Below, piece by piece: positions 57,185 to 64,000 of a stretch of DNA of 64,000 nucleotides. Each line of letters starts with the position of its first letter. Within the stretch, counting starts at the first letter, position 1. Source of the DNA: Anaerolineaceae bacterium (lineage in GTDB: Bacteria > Chloroflexota > Anaerolineae > Anaerolineales > UBA11657); assembly GCA_003569365.1 (NCBI GenBank), contig BGOS01000027.1, positions 159,547-223,546 of the forward strand. The letters are read 5' to 3'. Both the position numbers and the translations under genes were made by a program. The notes under the pieces were generated by a model, which was not told the DNA's origin, did not search any database, and saw only the letters and a program-made list of their open reading frames with translations.

Positions 57185-58189
57185 CTATCCCCTTACCAGA
57201 GCCCGAATGCTATTTGCGGCGTGCTCTTCATTGGCATAGTGTTGTTCTTCCAAAAAACAACTTGCGGGTGTGTGTTCGTGCCGGCGGGCAATGCTCAGAA
57301 GCGGAGCATCCAAGCGGTGATACGCGCTTGTACTGACTATGCGCGCTACCTCCGCTGCCAAGCCGAAGGGCTCCCAGCCAATATCAAATACTGCAAGACG
57401 CTTGGTCTTGCTAACTGAATTGAGAATGGCAGCGCTATCGAGTGGAGCCAGCGACCTGAGATCCAAAACCTCAGCCTCAATTCCATCTGCCACCAGTTGT
57501 TCCGACACCCGCTGGGCAAATCCCACCATATCGGAAATTGCGACGCACGTAATGTCAGAGCCTTGGCGGACAACATGCGCTTTCCCCAACGGCAGTGGCT
57601 CAATCGGTAGGTGCACCAGTGCTTTGCAGTCGTAGAGTGACTTGATTTCAATAAAAACTGTGGGAGCATCGGACAATATGGATGCAAGCAACAGCCGCGG
57701 GGCGTCTTCCACGCTTGATGGAACTACAACTTGAAGATCTGGAATATTTGCAAACATGGAGTGCAAGGCGCTGGAGTGCTGGGCAGCCTGCCCCCACGAT
57801 TTTCCCACGATCGCCCGGACGGTTAGAGGGATGGTGTATTGATAACCCGACATAGCGGGCAGTCGCGCAGCGTGGTTTACCAGTTGGTTCATTGCCAGCA
57901 TTAAAAACTCAACTCGCAGATTTACAAATAGGGGTCGATAGCCCATCAGGCTTGCTCCAATCCCAAACCCCATTAGTGCGTCTTCGGAATTCGGCACGTC
58001 GAAACAACGCGCCTCGGAGAATGCCTCCTTCAGGCCCGCAGTCGAGCCAAAGAAACCACCCGGATCATTGATGCCTTCGCCATAAGCAAAGACGCGGGCG
58101 TCGTGCTCCATTGCCTGTTTCGTCGCGTATGCAAGCGCTTCACCGAAAGACAGCAATCGGTCTTGCCCTGCAGCACTTTGGTTTTGCAT
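57185..58189 (-). CDS. Thiamine-diphosphate dehydrogenase E1 beta-like subunit
   Basis: 334 residues. It has LSFGEALAYATKQAM, GEGINDPGGFFGST, PNSEDALMGFGIGASLMGYRPLFVNLR, SWGQAAQHSSALHSMF (ThDP-associated loop) and VVVPSSVEDAPRLLLASI. The C-terminal transketolase domain has DITCVAISDM and EVLDLRSLAPLD. It pairs with the alpha-like gene 43 bp upstream on the same strand. No E2 or E3 gene accompanies the pair, so a role in full 2-oxoacid oxidation is unlikely here. Confidence 0.88.
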   Translation of the reverse strand: MQNQSAAGQDRLLSFGEALAYATKQAMEHDARVFAYGEGINDPGGFFGSTAGLKEAFSEARCFDVPNSEDALMGFGIGASLMGYRPLFVNLRVEFLMLAMNQLVNHAARLPAMSGYQYTIPLTVRAIVGKSWGQAAQHSSALHSMFANIPDLQVVVPSSVEDAPRLLLASILSDAPTVFIEIKSLYDCKALVHLPIEPLPLGKAHVVRQGSDITCVAISDMVGFAQRVSEQLVADGIEAEVLDLRSLAPLDSAAILNSVSKTKRLAVFDIGWEPFGLAAEVARIVSTSAYHRLDAPLLSIARRHEHTPASCFLEEQHYANEEHAANSIRALVRG

Positions 58190-58232
58190 TGGTGGAGATT
58201 ATGTGGCGGTTGCTAGCTGCGGTTTCTGGTGG

Positions 58233-59231
58233 TCAAACGCGCCGAACATCCTGCGCAGGCGGAGCTGCCGGTAGTTGAAGGCGCAGCGCATCCGCGTCGA
58301 AGCGCTGTGCGCCGCGAATAAATACTTGATCCACAGATTCGCGGAGATTGCGCTCTCGAGCTAGGCTGGCGTCAAGCTGATCAGGGAATTCTGATCGAAG
58401 TTTTTCATTCAGGATGAGCATTGGCTCGCGCATCCAACGGCTTTGCAGGGTATCGTCTGCGCCAATGCCGCTTGGATACACAATTGGTCCGACATGGGCG
58501 CACAAACGGTCTGTTACAGTTTCCAGTACAAAGGGCTCGTGGGTTTGGCGCATGCCCTGAAGGATATCCTGCGCGGCATGGTAAACGCTCAAGACGTCAT
58601 TGCCATCTACAGTCATACCCCTTACGCCGAAGCGCTCTGCTTTCCCGACGACGTCAGGTACTGCCTGGCGCTTGGAAAAAGTTGTCATTGTGGAAATGGC
58701 GTTATTTTCGACGACGAAGAGGAGAGGCAGTTTCATTAGCGCAGCTAAATTTAGGGTTTCGAAGAAGACACCCTCATCAGTGGCGCCATCCCCCAAAAAG
58801 CCAATGCAAACTCGCTTTGTGCCCTCGTTTTTAAGTGCGAAGGCGATGCCTGATGCAATTGGTATGGATCCAGCTAATATTGCACTTGACAGAATAAGGT
58901 TGGCGTTCAGGTCCATGAGGTGCATAGATCCGCCGTATCCCTTGCAGCACCCGGTGTCCAGACCAAACAGTTCATCAACCATGCCGGCTAAGCTGCCGCC
59001 TTTCGCCAGATAGTGGGCATGGTTGCGGTGAGTGCTGACGCATACATCAGACTGCCTGCAGGCGTGCAAAACGCCAACAGCTGCCGCTTCCTGCCCAATG
59101 CTCAGATGTACCGGTCCTCTAATTCTTCGACTCGCGTACTCTACCTTGATCCGTTCTTCCACTGCCCGGATCAGGAACATTTTCTCGTGCAAATCCCGTA
59201 GGAGCTGCTGTGGAAGGTTAGTTAGTGCCAT
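58233..59231 (-). CDS. Thiamine-diphosphate dehydrogenase E1 alpha-like subunit
   Basis: 332 residues. GPVHLSIGQEAAAVG, THRNHAHYLAKGG, GYGGSMHLMD and the ThDP/Mg motif FLGDGATDEGVFFETLN, followed by LFVVENNAIS, are all present. The size fits E1 alpha of acetoin/branched-chain dehydrogenases. In a glycan island with a sugar epimerase and a polyprenyl-phosphate glycosyltransferase, the pair could transfer a two-carbon or acyl unit to a sugar. That function is inferred, not seen. Confidence 0.9.
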   Translation of the reverse strand: MALTNLPQQLLRDLHEKMFLIRAVEERIKVEYASRRIRGPVHLSIGQEAAAVGVLHACRQSDVCVSTHRNHAHYLAKGGSLAGMVDELFGLDTGCCKGYGGSMHLMDLNANLILSSAILAGSIPIASGIAFALKNEGTKRVCIGFLGDGATDEGVFFETLNLAALMKLPLLFVVENNAISTMTTFSKRQAVPDVVGKAERFGVRGMTVDGNDVLSVYHAAQDILQGMRQTHEPFVLETVTDRLCAHVGPIVYPSGIGADDTLQSRWMREPMLILNEKLRSEFPDQLDASLARERNLRESVDQVFIRGAQRFDADALRLQLPAAPPAQDVRRV

Positions 59232-59468
59232 TGTGCAAAAAATTTATTTTGATTGACCACTTCCGCTACTTATTTGGATGAACACCTGAAGTAAATTGTG
59301 CTCTTTCGACTGGTCTGGAGCCTGCGTAGTATGGGTGAATACAAGTCTGCTTAGCTTGGTGTCGACCACACTTACTATTGTAATCGCGTTGTGACAGGCG
59401 CCAAAATCACTGCAGTCATACCGAGCATTTTTGCGGGTATGCTGCGTATTGTTCAGCCGTTCAACCCA
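59232..59468. other. AT-rich gap in the island, no gene seen
   Basis: 237 bp between the broken membrane-protein gene and the E1 alpha gene. Short open frames are not convincing. It is AT-rich and probably holds the promoter for the E1 operon, but I cannot point to a reliable -10/-35 pair. Confidence 0.4.
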
Positions 59469-60483
59469 CTAATTACCCCAATAGAAGCGCACATTGCCCC
59501 TGACCTCAATTAACTCCGGCGCCATAAAAAATCTGTAGCGGTCATCTTGGGCACCCCATTCGTGATCCCACCATGCCGTGCCGCGGGGGCGACCCGCCGG
59601 CAAAGTATGGCAGCATAGGCGGTCAAGAGCTGCTGGGTTTCTATCCACAACCATCTGGCGATATTGCAACCACCCACGCACATCGATGTTGGTATATCCA
59701 TAAGTGAAGTATGCGTTGGCAGCCAACCATATTAGGGCAGACCACCAGGAAATTAGTGCAAGATGCGACTTCCATCGCCAGTGGCCGATGTAACCAATCA
59801 ATGGTCCCCATAAAGTTTCAGGGATCGAGATAAATGTGCACATCAAAACCAATGCACATGGCCATCTCGTCCGCCAATGAATGACACCCGCCAGCCAAAC
59901 ACAAATTATCATAAATGCGAATATTCCGGCAGTGAGTGCCAAGAATAGTTTGTAATGTTTTTCAAGCGACTGAAAGGCAGCTTTATTCTTGAGCTTGATG
60001 TACCCAGCAACTACGAACAATGGTACGCAATCCTTGAAGAGTATGGCAATTTCTTTTGATCCCTGAAGTAAAGCGTGCGCAATTGAAGCAGGATTGAGAA
60101 TCTGGGTGAATCTGCCGGGGCTTCCGCCGCGGTCAATAGCGACTTCTGGATGGCCACCACTTGTGTAGTAAAGCAATGCTAAAACATAGCCCGCGAGAAC
60201 AACCGCAGCCAGCAGCCATGTGTTACCCCGTTGTGTTGATTGGTGCTTGTGGTCTCCGCGCCACGCGTCGTAAAAAAGATAAGCCACCACTCCAAAAAAT
60301 GAAATCAGGAAAACCTCACTCCAGATTGCGACCATAAAACTCGCACCGAAAACTATGGGCCAATGCCAGGGTTTTACCCCTGTCGTTTTTTGGGTGTCGA
60401 AGTAAATTAGCAGCCAAATGATCATCCAAGATACCGCCACGCCATACACCCGACGGTACTTGGGTTTGTAGCGACGTGTCCAA
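59469..60483 (-). CDS. Polytopic membrane protein, C-terminal part (frameshifted gene)
   Basis: Continues the membrane protein started at 60828. From RRYKPKYRRVYGVAVSWM there are about seven more hydrophobic helices (for example GVKPWHWPIVFGASFMVAIW, TWLLAAVVLAGYVLALLYY), ending in a hydrophilic tail with YTNIDVRGWLQYR and FMAPELIEVRGNVRFYWGN. The join requires loss of one base near 60480 (TTGGACA read as TTGACA). The layout, with many helices and a C-terminal soluble piece, fits glycosyltransferase-like membrane proteins of unknown family. Confidence 0.7.
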
Positions 60484-60828
60484 AGTATGGAAAGCCAAGG
60501 ATAGCACAAGGGTTGCTGAGCCGCGCGCCAGAAGTTGTCTGCTGGCAAATACATTCCACGCCAACGCAGTGGCCGAGACTGCAGTGATAAGTGCCCAAGG
60601 CTGAAAAAATGAAAATGGTGAGACGGTAGAGACGTACCAAGCAGCAATAGTGCGACTAAAATCTTGGCCTGCGCGTGGAATGCTAAATTCAAGCCATTGG
60701 CGCCCCCAGTCATCCATATACCAAGGCTGTATGACCCAGATCGAATAAACGCAAATTACAATCAACGCCTGCATCATCCAGGCAGTCCAAGCGTTTGGTA
60801 TGGCAGCGCGCGTAGTTTGGCCCGTCAT
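60316..60828 (-). CDS. Polytopic membrane protein, N-terminal part (frameshifted gene)
   Basis: Begins MTGQTTRAAIPNAWTAWMMQ, with a first helix at about 17-35 and WYMDDWGRQWLEF as an extracytoplasmic loop whose Asp pair resembles the DD/DE loop of GT-C glycosyltransferases. Two more helices follow (WALITAVSATALAWNVFA, ATLVLSLAF). Homology-like sequence changes frame near 60480, after which this frame becomes Arg-rich and ends at 60316. In the AT-rich island, so inactivation after transfer is plausible; assembly error is not excluded. Confidence 0.7.
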   Translation of the reverse strand: MTGQTTRAAIPNAWTAWMMQALIVICVYSIWVIQPWYMDDWGRQWLEFSIPRAGQDFSRTIAAWYVSTVSPFSFFQPWALITAVSATALAWNVFASRQLLARGSATLVLSLAFHTLDTSLQTQVPSGVWRGGILDDHLAANLLRHPKNDRGKTLALAHSFRCEFYGRNLE

Positions 60829-61264
60829 GAAACCAGAAAGTTTACTTTTGAGAAATTTCCGCGTCCGATTTGCAAATTAGGCGTGGACACAGCAGGGTAA
60901 CAACCGCGGCAGTCACCTACGGTGCTCAGTTCTACCATGCTGTCTCATGATAACTTATACCGCTGCTTTCTTGAATGATGACTCGTTCATTCAATTGGAT
61001 AGATGCCTTTTGCGCATGAATTTATTTGTTAATTATCTACCAGTTATTCCCCACTTTCGATGACCCGCAATTTTTATCCCACCCCACGCCGGGCCACCTG
61101 CGCCGGACCCGTGCTTTGGGGCGGTTGAGGCGCAAATGCTGCTGGGCGCGGCTACCAGCCTGCGCATCGGCTTAGTTTATGCCGGACCACAATACGCCGT
61201 TAGCGGCACAGGCTTATCTAGGTGGAGCAGCTAGCGCCGCTGCGGGCTGCAGGATAATCTGCTG
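60829..61264. other. Island right edge: AT-rich gap, then GC-rich coding-like remnant
   Basis: 436 bp without a complete gene. The left two thirds are AT-rich and hold the dyad TTGAATGA-N8-TCATTCAA at 60971-60994. From about 61075 the sequence is GC-rich again. There a frame open from 61064 to the stop at 61232-61234 encodes about 56 residues including GAVEAQMLLGAATSLRIGL. The remnant may be the end of a host gene cut by the island, but I do not recognise it. Confidence 0.5.
60971..60994. promoter_or_regulatory. Operator-like inverted repeat
   Basis: TTGAATGA and TCATTCAA are exact 8-bp inverted arms around the 8-bp spacer TGACTCGT. The arm content resembles operators of TetR-type repressors. 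It sits upstream of both the broken membrane gene (minus strand) and, farther away, the GNAT gene. No regulator gene is nearby. Confidence 0.4.
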
Positions 61265-62101
61265 GTGAGCGATTTGGCCGAGGTGCGTTTTATAACCGAT
61301 GTTGCCGGCTGCCGGCACTTTCAATATGTGGAGCAGCAAGTGTGGCAGTGCGCTGATCTGGATGTAGCGCCGCATCACATCTTGATTACAGTTGCGCACC
61401 ACGGCGGCTTGCTGCTTGGCGCTTATGCAGCGGATGGGCCCGTGCAGAGCGGCGGGATGGTGGGGGGGCTGCTGGGTTGGCCCGGGCTTTCTCGGCAGGC
61501 CGATGGCAGCTGGCGCGCAAAACATTGCAGCCATCAAGTGGGCGTGCTGCCGGCCTGGCAGCGCCGGGGCGTGGCGCTGGCGCTCAAGCTGGCGCAACGT
61601 GCGGCCGTGCTGGAGCAGGGCACCACGGACTGGGTGACGTGGACGTACGATCCGCTGCGGCGTGCAAATGGCGTTTTCAATCTGCACCGGCTGGGCGGCA
61701 CCAGCTGCACTTACATCCGGGATTTTTATGGAAAGCTGACGGATGGGCTAAATGCCGGCGCGCCCACTGACCGCCTCGAAGTGGATTGGCGGCTGCACAC
61801 TCCGCGCGCGCAGGCAGCTGCGGCTGGAACGAAATCTGCAATTGATTGGCAGACCGCCGGCCTGCAGCGCTTGCTGCCGCCACCGCACGCGCCGGTGCTG
61901 CAATTTAGTGCGCCGGTGCTGGCTGTGCCTGTGCCGGATGATGTGGATGCGCTGCGCGTGACCGCGCCACAGGCGCTGCTACCGTGGCGCGAATATATGC
62001 GCGCGGTGCTCGAGCACGCATTTGCAGCCGGCTATGTGTTGCAAGACTGCATTGCGCTGCCGCTGCACGGCTGGCACTACATTCTGCAACTCGCGGCCTA
62101 A
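61265..62101 (+). CDS. GNAT-like acyltransferase (COG3375-type)
   Basis: 278 residues with GTG start at 61265 and AGGA 10 bases upstream. The GNAT core has LLLGAYAADG, SHQVGVLPAWQRRGVALALKL (acetyl-CoA binding Q/R-x2-G-x-G/A) and WTYDPLRRANGVFNLHRLG, which match the COG3375 group. The last 80 residues are less conserved. Substrate unknown. Its stop overlaps the convergent DUF2177 gene by 4 bp. Confidence 0.82.
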   Translation: MSDLAEVRFITDVAGCRHFQYVEQQVWQCADLDVAPHHILITVAHHGGLLLGAYAADGPVQSGGMVGGLLGWPGLSRQADGSWRAKHCSHQVGVLPAWQRRGVALALKLAQRAAVLEQGTTDWVTWTYDPLRRANGVFNLHRLGGTSCTYIRDFYGKLTDGLNAGAPTDRLEVDWRLHTPRAQAAAAGTKSAIDWQTAGLQRLLPPPHAPVLQFSAPVLAVPVPDDVDALRVTAPQALLPWREYMRAVLEHAFAAGYVLQDCIALPLHGWHYILQLAA

Positions 62102-62523
62102 AGCCGGGTCGCAGGCAGCGCTGCTTCCATCCGGCTGCCAAGCCAGGCGGTGGCGCCCGCCACCAGCGCACAAAGTGTGCTGCCCCACAACAAATCCACA
62201 ACCGTTAAAAGCAACGGCCAGTCCCGCATAGTTGCAAGATTAGTAAGGTCATAGGTGGCGTAGGTGAGCAATCCGAAGAATGCACCGCGCAGCGCTGCGC
62301 GCAGCGGCGCGTGCGCGCCGGGCAAGATTGCAAAGTAGAGCAGACCCGCGATGAACAGCAGGTAGAACGCGCCTGCTGCGTACAGGTTGGGGTCTGGCCG
62401 CATGTATTGGCCGATCTGCTGCTGGTAGAAGTTGCGCGCGAGCACCAGCAGCCAAAGCATGTCCAGTGCAAGAAAGATGGCGAGGGCGGCAAGATAAAGC
62501 TTGATGGGGTGGGTACGGGTCAT
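62098..62523 (-). CDS. DUF2177 membrane protein
   Basis: 141 residues with four hydrophobic helices. KLYLAALAIFLALDMLWLL opens the protein and GAFFGLLTYATYDLTNLATMRDW is the characteristic DUF2177 stretch. Molecular role unknown. Its ATG overlaps the stop of the YifB/ComM gene (ATGA), so it is translationally coupled to it. Confidence 0.88.
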   Translation of the reverse strand: MTRTHPIKLYLAALAIFLALDMLWLLVLARNFYQQQIGQYMRPDPNLYAAGAFYLLFIAGLLYFAILPGAHAPLRAALRGAFFGLLTYATYDLTNLATMRDWPLLLTVVDLLWGSTLCALVAGATAWLGSRMEAALPATRL

Positions 62524-63464
62524 GAGGCCTCCACGGCAAGGCGCGCACGGTATTGCAATGCCTCAGCTAGATGCGTTGGTTGAATTGCATCGGCTTCGGC
62601 CAGGTCCGCAATTGTGCGCGCTAATTTTAGTATGCGGTGCACAGCGCGCGCTGAGAGCTGCAGCTGGCGCATGGCAGTGCGCACCAGAGCCAGCCCGGTT
62701 TCATCGAGCGCGCAGTAGCGACGCACTTCTGCCACGCGCATGTCTGCATTGGTGAGCAGGTCCGTGCCGGCAAAGCGCGCAGCTTGCAGCGCGCGGCTGG
62801 CCCGCACGCGGCTGCGCACCACCGCAGACGGTTCGCCCAGGCGCGTGCCGGTCAGTTTGTCGTACTTGACGCGCGGCACTTCCACATGGATGTCGATGCG
62901 GTCGAGCAGCGGGCCGGAGATTCTTTTTTGGTAGCGCAGCACGGCGCCCGGGGCGCACGTGCACGGCTTTTCCGCATCGCCATGAAAGCCGCACTGGCAC
63001 GGGTTCATTGCTGCCACCAGCTGAAAGTTTGCGGGAAAGGTGAGCGTGCCTTGTGCACGCGAGATTGTGACAACTTTGTCTTCCAACGGCTGGCGCAGCA
63101 CCTCCAGCACGCGCTGGCTGAACTCCGGCAGCTCATCCAAGAAAAGCACGCCGCGATGCGCCAGCGAGATCTCGCCGGGGCGCGGCCAGTTGCCGCCGCC
63201 CACCAGCCCGGCGTGCGAGATGGTGTGATGCGGTGCGCGAAAGGGGCGCGTGCGCACGATCGGCGAATCGTCCTGCAGCATGTCTGCGATGGAATAAACG
63301 CGCGTGACATCCAGCGCCTCTTCAAAACTTAGCGGCGGCAAAATGGAGGGCAGGGCGCGCGCGAGCAGGGTCTTGCCGGCACCGGGCGGGCCACTGAGCA
63401 GCACGTTGTGCCCGCCGGCGGCCGCCACCTCCAAGGCGCGCTTTACATGCTCCTGGCCGCGCAC
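62520..63464 (-). CDS. YifB/ComM-type Mg-chelatase-like ATPase, C-terminal part (frameshifted gene)
   Basis: AAA+ domain of a ComM-type helicase used in natural transformation or DNA repair. It begins to match at RGQEHVKRALEVAAAGGHN. Walker A is SGPPGAGKTLLARAL and Walker B is VLFLDELPEFSQRVLE. AAMNPCQCGF with a later CTC is the usual Cys cluster, and the C-terminal helical domain ends QPTHLAEALQYRARL. This part reads cleanly for 314 codons. The N-terminal half lies in other frames (see 63443-64000). Confidence 0.88.
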   Translation of the reverse strand: MRGQEHVKRALEVAAAGGHNVLLSGPPGAGKTLLARALPSILPPLSFEEALDVTRVYSIADMLQDDSPIVRTRPFRAPHHTISHAGLVGGGNWPRPGEISLAHRGVLFLDELPEFSQRVLEVLRQPLEDKVVTISRAQGTLTFPANFQLVAAMNPCQCGFHGDAEKPCTCAPGAVLRYQKRISGPLLDRIDIHVEVPRVKYDKLTGTRLGEPSAVVRSRVRASRALQAARFAGTDLLTNADMRVAEVRRYCALDETGLALVRTAMRQLQLSARAVHRILKLARTIADLAEADAIQPTHLAEALQYRARLAVEAS

Positions 63465-64000
63465 CTCTGCAAAGTCCGTGAGGCTGGCGGCGCTTCGTCA
63501 TCATCTGCCGGTGCCGCAGCCAGTTGCGGCGCAATCACAGCTTCGCCCTGCAGGTGCGCCACCAGCCCTGCCAGGTCTACGATAGGCAGCACCTCAACGC
63601 CGGGCACCAGCGCCGCCTGCAGCGCATCGCAGGCCGGCACGTAGATGCGCTGCACATCTGTGGCACGTGCCAGTGCGGCCATGGGCAGCGCGCCGCGCAC
63701 ATGGCGCACGCTGCCATCTAATGACAGCTCGCCAACCACCAGCGAATGTGCAAGGCAGTCCGGTGGCAGCTGCCGGGTGGCAAGCAGTGCGCCAATGGCA
63801 ATCGGCAGGTCATACGCTGGCCCTTCCTTGCGGATGGAGGCGGGCGCAAGATGACGGTTAGGCGGTGCGCGGGCACATCCAGCCCGCTGTTTTTTATGGC
63901 TGCCTGCACGCGCTCGCGCGACTCTTGCACGGCGGTATCGGGCAGCCGACGATGATGAACGAGCGCAAGCCGCGGCTCTCGTAATCAACCTCCACTTCAA
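63443..64000 (-). CDS. YifB/ComM-type ATPase, N-terminal part, several frameshifts, partial
   Basis: The middle of this frame (ASIRKEGPAYDLPIAIGALL to DDDEAPPAS) is the ComM N-terminal domain. At least three single-base losses break it. Near 63945 IIVG-LPDTAVQ is split, near 63851 TVNLAPAS is split, and near 63490 the join to LTDFAEVRGQEH fails. Each is repaired by adding one base, so an otherwise normal gene is implied. The gene runs off the window. The first residues of this frame at the window edge are out-of-frame sequence. Confidence 0.75.
   Translation of the reverse strand: MKWRLITRAAACARSSSSAARYRRARVARARAGSHKKQRAGCARAPPNRHLAPASIRKEGPAYDLPIAIGALLATRQLPPDCLAHSLVVGELSLDGSVRHVRGALPMAALARATDVQRIYVPACDALQAALVPGVEVLPIVDLAGLVAHLQGEAVIAPQLAAAPADDDEAPPASRTLQRCAARSM

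Overview
This is a GC-rich bacterial chromosome segment, densely packed and rich in GCGC runs. It carries about 60 protein-coding genes or gene fragments. I saw no rRNA, tRNA, CRISPR array, insertion sequence or phage module. Gene content is that of a heterotroph with a propionyl-CoA/methylmalonyl-CoA route, a bifunctional Rel stringent-response protein, an oxidative aconitase, and a large investment in surface polysaccharide. No lpx genes are present. Chloroflexota is a reasonable guess, but I have no marker that proves it.

Layout. At 0-15.6 kb on the + strand lie a methylmalonyl-CoA mutase large subunit and its epimerase, small membrane and LysM proteins, an alanyl-tRNA editing protein, an M29 aminopeptidase, an MBL-fold hydrolase, a Nudix hydrolase, two S41-type peptidases (one a large lipoprotein) and a YugP-type metallopeptidase. 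An alcohol dehydrogenase and mutL interrupt on the - strand. At 15.7-20.7 kb (-) is an acyl-CoA carboxylase operon (carboxyltransferase, SGNH-like membrane protein, biotin carboxylase, biotin carrier). With the mutase and epimerase it accounts for propionyl-CoA to succinyl-CoA, except for the B12-binding mutase subunit, which is not in the window. At 20.9-27.3 kb (-) six closely spaced genes make GDP-mannose-derived deoxysugar (gmd, reductase, phosphohexomutase), a polyprenyl diphosphate, a TatD nuclease and a glycosyltransferase. At 27.5-34.1 kb are an S1-domain RNA-binding protein, an extremely acidic protein, a VKOR-like protein, moeA, rel and a TIM-barrel-like protein with a Pro/Gln linker. 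At 34.1-45.6 kb (-) are aconitase and a roughly 10-gene polysaccharide cluster (nucleotidyltransferase, BY-kinase-like ATPase, two Wzz-like proteins, three glycosyltransferases, RNase HII, an RmlD-like reductase). At 45.9-49.6 kb are two M20 peptidases around a dimethylargininase-type enzyme.

At 49.8-55.0 kb (+) are a glycosyltransferase, a small GDCCVxC cysteine protein, and a coupled set (membrane protein, HAD phosphatase, deoxyhypusine-synthase-like protein, PfkB kinase) that looks like an undescribed sugar-phosphate or surface-glycan pathway. The region 55.05-61.07 kb (-) is visibly more AT-rich with different codon use. It reads as a transferred glycan island: a broken membrane protein, a thiamine-diphosphate E1 alpha/beta pair, a polyprenyl-phosphate glycosyltransferase and a sugar epimerase. 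The window ends with a GNAT protein, a DUF2177 protein and a YifB/ComM-type ATPase.

Four genes are interrupted by frameshifts: biotin carboxylase, one Wzz-like gene, the island membrane protein, and yifB/comM three times within about 500 bp. Almost all are repaired by restoring one base. Assembly indels are therefore as likely as real inactivation, and this limits any claim that these genes are dead.
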